Below are positions 12,719 through 24,800 of a stretch of 64,000 bases of DNA, piece by piece. The position numbers and the translations under genes are program-made. Position 1 is the stretch's first letter; each line of letters starts with the position of its first letter. The stretch covers positions 151,305,057-151,369,056 of the forward strand of contig CM043952.1 in assembly GCA_014529385.2 (NCBI GenBank), given 5' to 3'. This DNA is from Adiantum capillus-veneris. Its lineage: Eukaryota; Streptophyta; Polypodiopsida; Polypodiales; Pteridaceae. Below the pieces are notes generated by a model. It had not been told where the DNA came from and did not search any database. It worked only from the letters and a program-made list of their open reading frames with translations.

Positions 12719-12892
12719 GCTAACAAATGCGATAAATATGCAACACGATATACAAAATTGAATCATTATCATACCTCATACATTTGTTGCTTTACCACAC
12801 AGTTGAAGGGGTCTTTGCCTTCAAATATCATCATAACATTCAAACATTTAAATCAAACTTTCAAGTACTTTAATTCACAAATGCATTGATGT

Positions 12893-13020
12893 GTTGGTGG
12901 ATGGAAGGTCCGGCTCACCATGCACTTTGATTTACAAATCCTGAGGGGCAAAAGTATTTGTGTTGGATTCTCCTTATGGCATTGCACATGTTTTTGAACT
13001 TGCATTGCCTTCTACTTCCA
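12893..13020. repeat. Fragment C: partial third copy of the HAD-like gene
   Basis: This 128-bp stretch matches 7416-7543, the segment immediately left of the start of copies A and B, but lies downstream of copy B. It ends in the same CCTTCTACTTCCA that begins copy B. The rest of 12719-13709 holds no recognised gene, apart from a short direct repeat (TATGTTTAATCTAGTTAGTT) near 13368 and 13418. Confidence 0.8.
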
Positions 13021-13709
13021 ATTTACAAACTTAAACAATGGTTATAAATTATACAATCATTTCTTTGCAATAAACCTTGATACAATGTTCCGATTGCTAC
13101 ATGACAAGCTAAGAAATTCTACTAGTCCTAGCTTCTCTCTATTGAAAAAAATTCAAGATATAAATTCCAATTCTCTGCATCATCTAGAAGAGAAACAAAA
13201 TCATAGTTTGGAACAAAATACTCGCACTTTATATCTTTGAATAAAATCTTGTTACAATCAAAGAACTAGATCTTCACATAATCCAAAGGACAAATGCTTC
13301 AATAACCATTTATACTTGATGTTTACTATCTAAGCAAATAATTGGCATTTACAACAAATGTTGAATATATGTTTAATCTAGTTAGTTTCAATACAAAGAT
13401 AATTATTTCAAAGCAAATATGTTTAATCTAGTTAGTTGCAATTATTTCAAACGCTTACACCATCAATTCACAATAGAAGAACTTACACCCAACAAAAAAT
13501 GATCATACATCAATTGTTCAAACTCTCATTTTGGAATTTTGAGGACTAAATACTTTTTAGTTTTTTCTAGCTTATTTCATTCTCAATATAATATTAAACC
13601 TTAATCACAAGATAAGAAATATATGTCCCTAATGTATATAGACACAAGATATAAGGCCAACGAAAAATGTTCTTGAAACACGTAAAGAGTCTTTAGGTGA
13701 CCTAGAATA

Positions 13710-14300
13710 ACCAACCTATGGTCTAAAGGCCATAGGGTATCATGTGATGTTTTATAAGATGTGTCCATAAGATCTAGGTGATTTGCATCCATGGGGTGAT
13801 TTAAGTGCCCCTGTGGAGATTCTATGTCACCACTCTATGGCCTTAAGGCCTTAGGATATCCAAAATGCTCTTGGATAACTTATGTTTCCTTCTAGAATAG
13901 CCCAAATACTCATGTGCCCGTTTAGAGACTTTATGTAATCTCTCTATATACATAAGATTGTAGGATAGCTATGTTAACACCCTATGGCCTTAAGGTTGTA
14001 GACTAGCCCAAATGCTTATGTGCCCTTTTAAAGACTCTATGTAATCACCCTATATCCGTAAGATTGTAGGGTAGCCAAATGCTTTTGGGGGATTCTATGT
14101 TGACACCCTATGGGATTAAGGCTATAGAGTAACCCAGATGCTTATGTGCCCTTTTAGAGACTCGGTGTAATCACCCTACATCTGTAAGGTTGTTGGGTAT
14201 CCCATTTTCTTTTGGGGGATTCTATGGCCCTAGGGCCATATGGTGTCATGTCTACAAAGAACTCTATGATCCTCAAGTCATAGTGTATTCTTCCCAAACC
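13710..14300. repeat. Palindromic-repeat array 4 (about 125-bp subfamily)
   Basis: Units combine the CCTATGGCCTTAAGGCC-like core with a different linker (TGCTTATGTGCCCTTTTAGAGACT, then GTAATCACCCTA and GTAAGATTGTAGGGTA). This array lies just past the 3' end of the minus-strand gene at 14600-17344. 14301-14599 holds nothing recognisable. Confidence 0.8.
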
Positions 14301-14599
14301 TCATATGATGAATTAACTTTAAAGTATTACATAATATATATCTTATGACCATATATAAATGTAGAATTCTATTTACCAAAACATGTCCATATAATATCAT
14401 ACACTTAAGTCTAATTCATTTATTGTGAAAAAACTCAAAATCACAAGTTCACATTTTTTCAAAGAAAATAAATTGAGAACAATAACCAGCCAAACATCAA
14501 TGTTTTTAACATCATGGGCAGATTTGAGATGGGACAAATAAATAAAATGACAACAATAATAATCTAAATATCAGTAATGTAATACCATGGGTGGCTAGC

Positions 14600-17344
14600 T
14601 TAACCTGTTTCCTGTAGACTTTCTAGAATGGCCTCAGCACTTGCATCCAATGGTTCTTCAATTTCTTCTTCCTCTGAATCCTTGGCATTGACTTTATCTG
14701 TGTTATCCACACCTACCCACCTTCTAAGATCAAGGTCTTCTTCCACTATGGAATGGCAAAGAGATTCCAATTGCGTCATTTGATCACTACTACATGCAAC
14801 TGATATCACCTTTCTCTGTTGTTGTAGTGCCTCTTTAGTCCCATAGCCTAATGAGAAGATGTCTATCATTTGATCATCTTCTTTGAGACAGATGAATTTG
14901 ATTACACGACGTACAAAAAAGGATTTGGCCATGGTCACAACATCATACTCGTCGTCATTGATGCAGAGAGTATGCATTGGCTCCAACAATGACTCTTTAA
15001 CACTAGAGTAGTTGGTGTATTGCTCTCCTTGACTGAAAAATGCCCAAACCCCAAAAACTACTTCACAAAGAGCACATGTTTGGATGATCTCTGATCCCAT
15101 TAAGGAGCTCAAAGGTAGAACATGCATTTCATACCATTTAGCTTTTTCAAAAATTGCCTTCTCTAGGGAAGCAGCATGCTGATACTTGACTAAGCTGGCA
15201 ATTAAAAACTCTGATGGTTGATGTGCTACCCCACATACTCCATCAATTACTTTACCAAATTGGGCAGCACTCCAACCACTAGATGTAAGACTTTTGTGTG
15301 TTGTGTCTATGATGCAAACACCAACACGAATTTTAGAGCTATTCTCACTGCTGCAGAGAAACTCAATGCCTTCCAAATTCTTTCCAACACACTTGATTGT
15401 CCATGGTAAAATGAATTGCAAACTAGAAGTGCCATTCTTTTCTGCAATGATCCAGTGCACATATCCCCTAGTGATCTCAGGAATTGGCTCTTTCTCCTTT
15501 CCTTTTTGTAGTAGGAGATTTAGCCATTGCGTACAACTCGTGAAGAGAGATTTGTAAATCTCATCTGTAATGTTATAATGAGACTTACATTTATCCCATG
15601 AAGTAACTGCTATTGCTGATGGATATATCTCTTTAAATTCCATCAACATTTGAGGCTCAAAAACCCTGGTCTTCTTTAAGACCGTTGCACGTGCAGTGAG
15701 GTCGAGCATGCCCGCTTGTTGACGTGATTGCTTCACTAAGCAAATCTTCTCATCTGCCAGTTCTTGTTGTAGTAGCTTGACATCATTATCTTCTAAACCA
15801 TCTAGGTATCTAAAGGTTGTTATGCTTGGTTGTCTCCCACGAGCAGTTGATGTCTGATGCTTCTCCAAGATGTGTATCCACTGATCATAGATTTCATCAT
15901 CGTACATGACCATGTGTGCTTCTTTGTTGGCAAATGATTTATGGTTGAACATGATGTTCACCACATTTACAAAGGCCTTCAAAATAAATAAAATAAAATT
16001 AACTTTATTTCAAGACATATTTGTAACAAAAACAAGCATAGGGAAGTGGAACTTACATCCCAACCTGCTCGACTTGGATGACCGACAGGAATAACTGCCT
16101 TGGGTTTTGTTGGTTTAGAATATGCAAGCCATGGACTATGGCCATGCTTCAAGACCTCCACATAAGGCTGGTGTTTCATTGTTGTTATTCTCTCCATGTT
16201 CTCCATTCTGGAAATTTGAACAGCAACCTCTTTTGGAGCGTCTACCACTATCCTTGCAGTTCTAAACTTGTAGAACTCTTTTCTCAAAGCATACTTAGTG
16301 CTGTTGTTATGCAAAAAAGCTCTAGCCACTATGATGGAATGCTGACCAACTAGAATCCAGTAGTGGTATGTTGATAGCTTGTCTCCATGCCCTTCAACTG
16401 TTTGTAAAGGCATTTTTGTAATCGGGTTATACGGCATGAAGTCTGCTACAGTGGAGACTGGCCTAGAGTGCCTTGCAAATTGCTTCAAGAGATATTTCAC
16501 ATATACATCTAACAACAGTCTGCATCTATAGCCTTCTGGTGCAAGGTTGCATTGCTCAACTGGGATCAATTGGGTAAATTTTACACCAAATTTAAAATAG
16601 TGGTCAATTCCGACGTATCCATCTAGCCCACTCTTAGAAGTTTTGGCAACTTCTTTATCAAGATCTTTTTCTTTGGGTTGTATAATAGAGTCCAACATAG
16701 CTAAGGATGCTGAGTCCACAACCACTGCCACTGAGGGGGTTCCAACTGTTAGGGTTGCAAGTCCACTAGAATCTCCTGCTTCTTGAGTCTGTAAGGGTAT
16801 AACTGAAAGATTTTCTTCGGCCACATTTCCACTATTTTCTCCAAGTGAGGGAGTCTGACTCTCCTTGAGCGTCTTAGATTGATTTGTTGTACCTCTGTCT
16901 TCATTCTTTCGCTTCTTATTCTTCTTTGTGCTACTCAATTTACCTAAATATTGATTGACTTTCTTAAAGCCCTCAATATATAAGTCTATAAAGTTCTCAC
17001 TTGGAGTGTCGTCTTGAAGCTCCACCCACCCTGCTTTTGTCATTGTCACTCCTTCATAATCAACCTTCACCAATTTTTGAGCAAAGGCCACAGGCTCCAA
17101 CAAGTAGGAGTCACGTACCATTAAGTAGTTTTACTCCAACGCATGGAGACATTTCAAGATTTGAACAATCTTTCTTTATCTCCTTGACAATACCACAGTC
17201 CTTGAAGGGAAATTTCTCTTTATCTTGAAAGAACAAGTGGAATTTCTCATCACTTCCACCGTTTGGTAAGTGAAAATCTAGATACCAAGAACTTGGTGTT
17301 GAGCCTGTTGCATCAATTGACTTTGACTTTCTCTTCTGAGACAT
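14600..17344 (-). pseudogene. Two-domain gene: ParB-like region plus degenerate adenine-MTase-like region
   Basis: The start is MSQKRKSKSIDATG at 17344, just after an acceptor (TTTTTACAG), so an upstream untranslated exon is likely. A frameshift near 17115 joins it to the next frame (MVRDSYLLEPVAFAQK, 17121-15979). That frame has a Lys-rich, Ser/Gln-rich linker and then YHYWILVGQHSIIVARAF and RIVVDAPKEVAVQISRMEN. These resemble the G-E/Q-H/R...A and D...EN blocks of ParB-type domains. After an 80-bp intron the second exon (460-codon frame, 15982-14600) runs to an acidic C-terminus (DSEEEEIEEPLD). Its VCIIDTTHKSLTSSGW sits where a DPPY motif would be, and IDIFSLGYGTKEAL where motif I (DxFxGxGT) would be, in the order of beta-class N6/N4 methyltransferases. 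The catalytic DPPY is not intact, so enzymatic activity is doubtful. The domain reading is by eye and uncertain; that this is a real former gene is well supported. Confidence 0.55.
15977..16056 (-). other. GT-AG intron, 80 bp, phase 0
   Basis: The minus-strand donor is GAT|GTAAGT at 16056 and the acceptor is TTTTGAAG|GCC at 15977, with T-rich sequence between. Splicing joins the upstream frame after SRAGWD to AFVNVVNIMF in the downstream frame without a shift, and the in-frame stop inside the intron is removed. Confidence 0.8.
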
Positions 17345-17389
17345 GTTCTGTAAAAAGAATGACATATATTTAGACAAGATGGATATTAT

Positions 17390-20300
17390 TACATCCATAT
17401 GGACCTAGGGCCATAGAGTCACCTCTATGTTAAACCATGTGGTCCTAGGTCCAAAGGGTGCCAACAAAATGGTTCTACAAGTGTACCTAGGCCACACTAT
17501 GGTAGTGTGATCACATGTTCCCTTATGACATTAGAGGACCCTCAAAGAAGTATCCTTTGAATGGCCTAAATACCCCTTTAGAGCCTCTACACCAACACCA
17601 TATGGAAATCTATGGCCTGAAGGCCATAGGGTCCCCTGCATGCTAGTAAGAACCTCTCTATGCTCTACATTGGCATCCTATGGCCCCAAGGCCACAAGGT
17701 GGCCACAATGTTTTAAAGAAACACTTCATGAGGTTTTTCTGGTAACCTATGACCCCAGGGCCATATGGTTCTCTCCATGCAATTAAAAACCACTATTTGC
17801 TCTATATTGAGGAGACCTTGTGGGATGAAGTCCATAGGGTCCCCTCTATGCTAGTAAGAACCTCTGTTTACTCTGTAATGGCACCCTGTGGCTTGAAGGT
17901 CATAGGGTTCCCTCTATGCTACTAAGAATCTCCTTGTGCTCTATGCTATATGATCTATATTGACTTCCTATGGCCCCAAGACCACAAGGTTCCCTCATCG
18001 TTTCCAAAAACACCTCATTGTTTTGCTATGGCCCTAGGGCCATAGCTCTCTATGCCGATATAAAGCACCATGCTCTATACTAGCTCCCTAAGGCCTGAAG
18101 GCCATAGGGTTGGCCTCAAGGGCCCCAAGGGTGCTCTGTATGCCAATGAAAAATACTATTCGCTCTATATTGAGAAGACCTTGTGGGTTGAAGGCCATAG
18201 GAACCCTTCTATGATGGATTTTTGACAACCAATCCCCCTAGGTCAGGATGTTCTATATGCTAGTAAAAACACTATTTGCTCTATATTGACACCATGTGAC
18301 TTGAAAGCCATATGGTCCCCTATATTCTAGTAAGAGCCTCTCCATGCTCTATATTGGCACCCGTTGGCCTGAAGACCATAGGGTCCGATCTTTGCTAGTA
18401 AGAACCGATCTATGCTCTATATTGGCACCCTATGGCCTGAAGGCCATAGGGTCCCCTGTATGCTAGTAAGAACCTCTCTATGCTCTACACATCCGATGAC
18501 CCCAAGGCCACAAGTTGCCCTCTATGTTTTGAAGAAACCCTTCAGGAGGTTTTTTGGCAACCTATGGACCAAGGGCCATAGGGTGCTCTCTATGCCATTG
18601 AAAAACCCTCATTGTTTTGGTACCCTATGGCCCCAGGTATAAAGCACTATTTGGTCTCTCTATGCTAGTAAGATCTGATCTTTGTTCTATATTGGCATCC
18701 ATTGGCCTAAAGACCATAGGGTCCACTTTGTGCTAGTAAGAACCGATCTATTCTCTATATTCTCTATATTCAGGCCATAGGGTCCCTTGTATGTTAGTAA
18801 GAACCTCTCTATGCTCTACACATACTATGACCCCAAGGGCACAAGGTGCCCTCTATGTTTTGAAGAAACCCTTCATGATGGTTTTTTGGCAACCTATGGA
18901 CCCAGGGCCATAGGGTGCTCTCTATGCTAGTAAAAACACTATTTGCTCTATATCCCGGAGACTTTGTGGGCTGAAGGCCATAGGTTCCCCTCTATGCTAG
19001 CGAGAACCTCTGTTTTCTCTACGTTGACACCCTGTGGCCTGAAGGCCATAGGGTTTGTTGTATTCTAGTAAGAAGCTCTCTATACTCTATGCTCTATGCT
19101 CTATATTGACATCCTATGGCCCCATGTATAAAGCACTATTTGGTCTCTCTATGTTAGTAATAACCGATCTATGCTCTATATTGGCACCCTATGGCCTGAA
19201 GGCCATAGGGTCCCCCCTATGCTAGTAAGTAACTCTCTATGTTCTACACATCCTATATGTTTTGAAGAAACCCTTCATGAGGGTTTTTTGGCAACCTATG
19301 GACCCAGGGCCATAGGATTCTCTCTATGCCATTGAGGAGACCTTGTGGGCTGAAGGCCATAGGGTCCCCTCTATGCTAGTAAGAACCTTTGTTTTCTCTA
19401 CATTGACACCCTGTGGCCTGAAGGCCATAGGGTTCCCTCTATGATAGTAAGAAGCTCTCTATGCTCTATGCTCTATGCTCTATATTGACATCCTATGGCC
19501 CCAAGGCCACAAGGTGCCCTCATAGTTTTGTAAAAACCCTCATTGTTTTGGCACATTATGCTCCCAAGTATAAAGCACTATCTGGTCTCTCTATGATAGC
19601 AAGAACCGATCTATGCTCTATATTGGGACCCTATGGCGTTCAGGCCATAGGGTTCTATGTATGCTAGTAAGAACCTCTCATGCTCTACACATCTTATGAC
19701 CCTAAGGGCACAAGGTGCCTTGTATGTTTTAAAGAGACCCTTCATGAGGGTTTTTTTGGCAACCTATGGACCCAGGGCCATAGGGTGCTCTATATGCCAG
19801 TAAAAAACACTATTTCTCTATATTGATGATACCTTGTGGGCTAAAGGCCATAGGGGCTCCTCTATGCTAGAACCTCTGTTTTCTCTGTATTGAGACCCTG
19901 TGGCTTGAAGGCCATAGGGTTCCCTCTATGGTAGTAAGAAGCTCTCTATGCTCTATGCTCTATGCTCTAAATTGACATCCTATGACCCCAAGGCCACGAG
20001 GTGCCCTCATTGTTTTGAAAAAACCCTCATTGTTTTGACACCTTAAGGCCCCATGTATAAAGCACTATTTGGTCTCTCTATGCTAGTAAGAACTGATCTA
20101 TGCTCCATATTGGGAGCTTGTGGCCTTCAAGCCATAGAGTATCCTATATTCTTGTAAGAACCTCTCTATGCTCTACACATCTTAAAGAAACCATTCATGA
20201 CAGTTTTTTGGCAACCTATGGACCCAGGTCCATAGGGTGCTCTCTATGCTAGAAAAAAACACTATTTTATCTATATTGAGGAGACCTTGTGGGCTGAAGG

Positions 20301-20557
20301 CCATAGGGTCCCCTCTATGCTAGTAAGAATCTCTGTTATCTCTATATTGACACCATGTGGCCTGAAGGCCATAGGGTTCCCTCTATGGTAGTAAGAAGCT
20401 CTCTATGCTCTATGCTCTAAATTGACATCCTATGGCCCCAAGCACTATTTGGTCTCTCTATGCTAGTAAGAACCGATCTATGCTCCATATTGGGAGCCTG
20501 TGGCCTTCAGGCCATAGAGTCCCCTGTATTCTAGTAAGAACCTCTCTATGCTCTACA
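17390..20557. repeat. Palindromic-repeat array 5
   Basis: The longest array in this part. Cores are mostly CCCTATGGCCTGAAGGCCATAGGG or CCTATGGACCCAGGGCCATAGG. Linkers include CTATGCTAGTAAGAACC, TTTTGAAGAAACCCTTCATG and GGTTTTTTGGCAACC. A higher-order unit of several hundred bp recurs (for example 18890-19250, 19260-19560 and 19690-20090), each with a CTCTATGCTCTATGCTCT microrepeat. The copia element at 20563 interrupts it, and it resumes at 26063 at the same point in the unit. Confidence 0.9.
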
Positions 20558-20562
20558 CATCT

Positions 20563-20754
20563 TGTTGGGGTATAAAGCCCAATGTGGTCGCCCAGGTAAG
20601 TGGGCGGGCCGCCAGGTATGTACACATATTCTTTTGTAAAAACCTAATAAGAACTCACTATGCTCTACACATTACAGTAGAGCGAGTTCACCATATCGTC
20701 GTGCTCTTCTTCTCGCACTCTCTCTCGCGTCGCACTTCCGCTCGTACTCCTTCA
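20563..20754 (+). repeat. 5' LTR of the copia element
   Basis: 192 bp, identical to 25871-26062 except for three transitions in the last third (within ACAGTAGAGYGAG, CCATATYGTCG and TCGTRCTC). Confidence 0.97.
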
Positions 20755-20756
20755 AC

Positions 20757-20768
20757 TGGTATCAGAGC
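20757..20768 (+). other. Primer binding site, initiator-Met tRNA
   Basis: TGGTATCAGAGC begins two bases after the 5' LTR. It is the standard plant PBS complementary to the 3' end of initiator methionine tRNA. Confidence 0.95.
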
Positions 20769-21782
20769 TCAGATCGAGGCTCGGGGCAGCACTGCAGGAG
20801 GCTAGAGTCACCAGCTCAGATTGGACTAAAATTATGAGGTCATCTCGGCCATCGTTCGACTTCAACAAAGGTCTACGCAGACCATTTTCGACTACGTGGT
20901 CTCAGCGGATGCAGATCTGACTCTGCAAATTTGGGGTTTTCGGCCTACGACTGCAGGTGTTGAGGATATCGACACTCCTAGAGTGTTGATTTGTGGCTGT
21001 CTACACATCGAAGGATGGCTCACAGTTCTTGGAGGCGTGTCACATACGACACGGGTGCATCTACACATAGACTGTAGGCGACATCCACTAGCTCATCAGG
21101 TAGCTTGTGTTTGCTGCTTGATATTCCAGATTTCATCCTGACATTGCAGGTACTTCCACATGGGATGTATTGTCAGAGATGATGTATGTCTGTTGAGGGT
21201 TTGCTGGCTGTGAGTCACGCAGCAAACAACCGCCGCAGCGGTTACAGCATACAGTGGGAAATTTGTGGATGTATGACTTTGTGGGAAGTCTATGTACTAT
21301 CAGATTTACTGCAGCCTTTGTTGAGGGTCGAGTGAGGTTTTATTGAGCTGGGGGATTCTCGAATGTTGAGATCCTTTTGGTGATACAGGTCTTGGAGCGA
21401 TCCCTCGAGCACCCTTAGATAGGCAGCTAGGATGTATTGACTGTGAGTTAGACAGTTGGGATTGCATCTTTGCTTTACTGTCGTTGAGGCATTGTCGCAG
21501 ACTATGCTTATAGGACAGTGACAGGACAGTGAGAGACAGTACAGGTGCAGGACAGGTTTACCCGCAGCTTACAGTGTCAGAGAGACAGTGTTTTTTGAGC
21601 TGTTTTTTGGTCTGTTTTTTAGTACACCAGAGCCATTTTACAAAGGAGACTCTGCCAAAATTTATGCAGAATCTGAAGCTTTCTTGGTTCATTTGACAGG
21701 TTGATATTGGTTCAGAGGTCAGTTTACAGGGGAAACTCTGCCGAATATTTCCCAGGAAAGTAAACGACTGTGAAGCATAGCT
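20769..21782 (+). other. Untranslated leader of the copia element
   Basis: About 1 kb between PBS and the first gag ATG with no supported ORF. It presumably contains the packaging and dimerisation signals, but nothing specific is recognised. Confidence 0.6.
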
Positions 21783-21869
21783 ATGGCTAGATCACAAGAC
21801 ACTGCTCTTTACAATATCAAGAAGCTGGATGGAACCAATTTCCCATTGTGGAAGCAGTAGATTTGGCAC
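21783..21869 (+). pseudogene. N-terminal gag segment ended by an in-frame TAG
   Basis: ATG at 21783 opens MARSQDTALYNIKKLDGTNF, a typical copia Gag N-terminus (LDGTNF is the usual signature). It reaches TAG at codon 26 (21858-21860), after TGGAAGCAG, and the frame then continues without shift into the main ORF. A C-to-T change in a CAG codon would explain it. Confidence 0.8.
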
Positions 21870-24800
21870 GTGTTGGTACAAAAGAAGCAGATAAAACCTA
21901 TAAAGCTCAAGGGGATAAAACCAGAAGATATGGACGAAGATGAATGGAGCGAAATGGATGAATTGGCACTTTCTACCATTATGCTGACTTTGGCAGAAAG
22001 CGTTTACTTCAATGTAGCAGACGAGATGTCGGCTTATCAAGCATGGTTAAAGCTAAGTGATCTTTATGAGAAGCAGAGTGCAGCTTCACAGGTATACTGG
22101 CTTAAGAAGCTTGTTGACTTGAAGATGAAAGAAGGGACACCTATGTCCAATCATCTGAATGAATTCAACACAATCTACAGTCAGTTGTCAGCTCAAGGTG
22201 TCAAGTTTGATGAACCTGTTAGAGCTATGTTCCTGTTGATCACATTGCCGGAAAGTTGGGACACTTTTCGCACATCTTTGAGTAATTTTGCACCTCCAGA
22301 TGGTTTGAACATAGCAGGTGTAGAAGGAAGTCTGCTTACTGAAGAAACCAATAGAAAGACAATGGACAAAGGCAAAGGAACGACCTTAGTTGTCAGGGGA
22401 AGGACCAAAGAAAAGTACAAAGGTGGAAAGAGGAATCAGTCTCGTAGCAAGTCCCGCAGTGCTAAAGGCAAGAGTGACATAGAATGCTACCATTGTGGCA
22501 AGAAGGGTCACATGAAAAGAGACTGCAGAGAATGGAAAGCAGAAAAAGGCAAAGAGAAAGCTGAAGACCATGGTGAGAAGAACAAGTCCTCAGTGAAGAT
22601 TCAAGAAATAAATGTGACAAACACTGCTGCAGTGACAAACACTGTTGCAGTGGATGACAGTCTAGTGTCAGGAGACATCTACTTCTTGAAGAATACAATG
22701 GACTCAGCTCTTCTTACAGCATCTGATGGAAATGCACTGAGTGACTGGATTATAGACTCAGGGGCATCACTTCATGTGTCTCCAAACAAGGAGTGGTTTA
22801 CCTCTTATGTGCCCACTAAAGATCATGTTCGGCTAGGCAATGGGAAGACATGTGAGATCTTAGGTGTTGGAGATGTTCAATTGAAGTTTCAGAATAGCTC
22901 TTCTTTCACGCTGAAGAATGTGAGACATGTTCCCGCAATTACAAAGAGCTTGATCAGCACAGGTTTACTTGATGATGCTGGCTACGTCACCACTTTTGGA
23001 CAGAACATGTGGAAGATATCCAAGGGTTCTATGACAGTAGCACATGGAGTAAAGTCTGGAGGACTTTACATGATTTATGTATCAAATGTCTCTAAAAATG
23101 TAATCAATGTAACCGAGCATCCAAACGTTTCTTTGTGGCATAGCCGGTTAGGACATATGTCCAAGAAGGGAATGGAAATTTTGTCTCGTTCTGGTTATTT
23201 GCCTGGCTTTTCATTTAATGATTTTGAATTCTGTGAACATTGTCTGTATGGTAAGCAAACACAGCAGCCACATAAGCATAGAAGCAGTAGAAGAGATACA
23301 CAGTTGGCACTTGTTCATAGTGATTTGTGTGCACCTATGCCTAACCTATCTCTAGGGGGAGCTTCTTACTGTATGACATTTATAGATGATTACTCGAGGA
23401 AAGTATGGGTTTACTTTCTCAAGCACAAGGATGAAGCGTTTAGTGTTTTCAAAACATTTGTGACACTTGTGGAGAATCAAAGTGGCAAGAAGCTTAAATG
23501 CTTACGCACTGACAATGGTGGAGAGTATGTTTCAAAGGCCTTTCAGGACTTTTGTGAGTCAAAAGGTATAAAACGTGAACTTACTGCTCCTTACAATCCT
23601 CCTCAAAATGGTGTTGCTGAGAGGATGAATAGGACCATACAAGAGAAGGTCAGAAGTATGTTGTCTAATGCACAGCTGCCAAATGGTTTTTGGGCTGAAG
23701 CTGTATCAACAGCTGTTCATCTTGTAAATAGATCTCCTAGCAAGGTTTTGCAGAAGGATTCAGTGCCAGAGATGGTATGGTCAGGCAAAATGCCCTCATA
23801 CAAGCATCTCAGAGTCTTTGGCTATGAGGCATATACTCACGTTCCAAAGGAATTTAGGAACAAACTTGAGCCAAAGAGTAGAAAGTGCATCTTTCTAGGA
23901 TATGGTAATTCTGGTGAGATGGGGTACAGACTTTGGGATCCCAAATCCAGAAAGGTTGTCCGCAGCAATGATGTTCACTTTAATGAATCCAAATATCATT
24001 CTAAACCAGAGAGGGTTGAGGAGATTAGAAGAGTTGTCTTCCAAGAAGATGGACCTGCACGTGCAAGACAAAATGTCAGGGCTCAAGAGGAGCAAGGACA
24101 GGATAGAGTGGAACCTCAGGTTGTGGCTGAGCCTGAGCCACCTATTGTGCGTAGATCTGGACGTGTCATGCGACCTCCTGATAGTTTTGTTCCATCTATG
24201 AACTATGTCATGTTGACTAATTGCAATGAGCCTTCATGTTACAAGGAAGCAGTGCAAATGAAGGACTCCGGGAATTGGCAATTGGCCATGCAGTCAGAGA
24301 TGACAGCTCTTCATAAAAACCAGACATGGAAGCTAGTTAAATTACCACGGGGCAAAAAGGCTCTACCTTGTAAATGGGTTTACAGGTATAAGATCACCGC
24401 TCATGATAGTCAGCCAAAGTACAAAGCAAGGCTTGTTGCCAAGGGCTTTAAGCAAGAACAAGGCATTGACTTTGATGAAGTCTTCTCTCCGGTGGTCAAG
24501 ATGACTACATTGAGATGCTTTCTTGCATTGGTTGCCATATTAGATTTGGTGTTGCACCAAATGGATGTCAAGACAGCGTTCTTGCATGGTGATTTAGATG
24601 TGGAAATTTACATGCAGCAACAAGAAGGGTTTGTTGAGAAAGGCAAGGAAGATTGGGTATGCCAGTTGTTAAAGAGTCTTTATGGCTTAAAACAATCACC
24701 GAGGGCATGGTACCATAAATTCCACAAGTTTATGCTTTCTCAAGGCTACAAACGTAGTGAGTTCGATCACTGTCTATATACAAAGAAGGCTAAGGATGGT

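Noticed and set aside
8180-20500. Many ORFs of 60-116 codons inside the palindromic arrays
   Set aside because: They repeat with the array units, occur on both strands and have no domain. Open frame is a by-product of the repeat.
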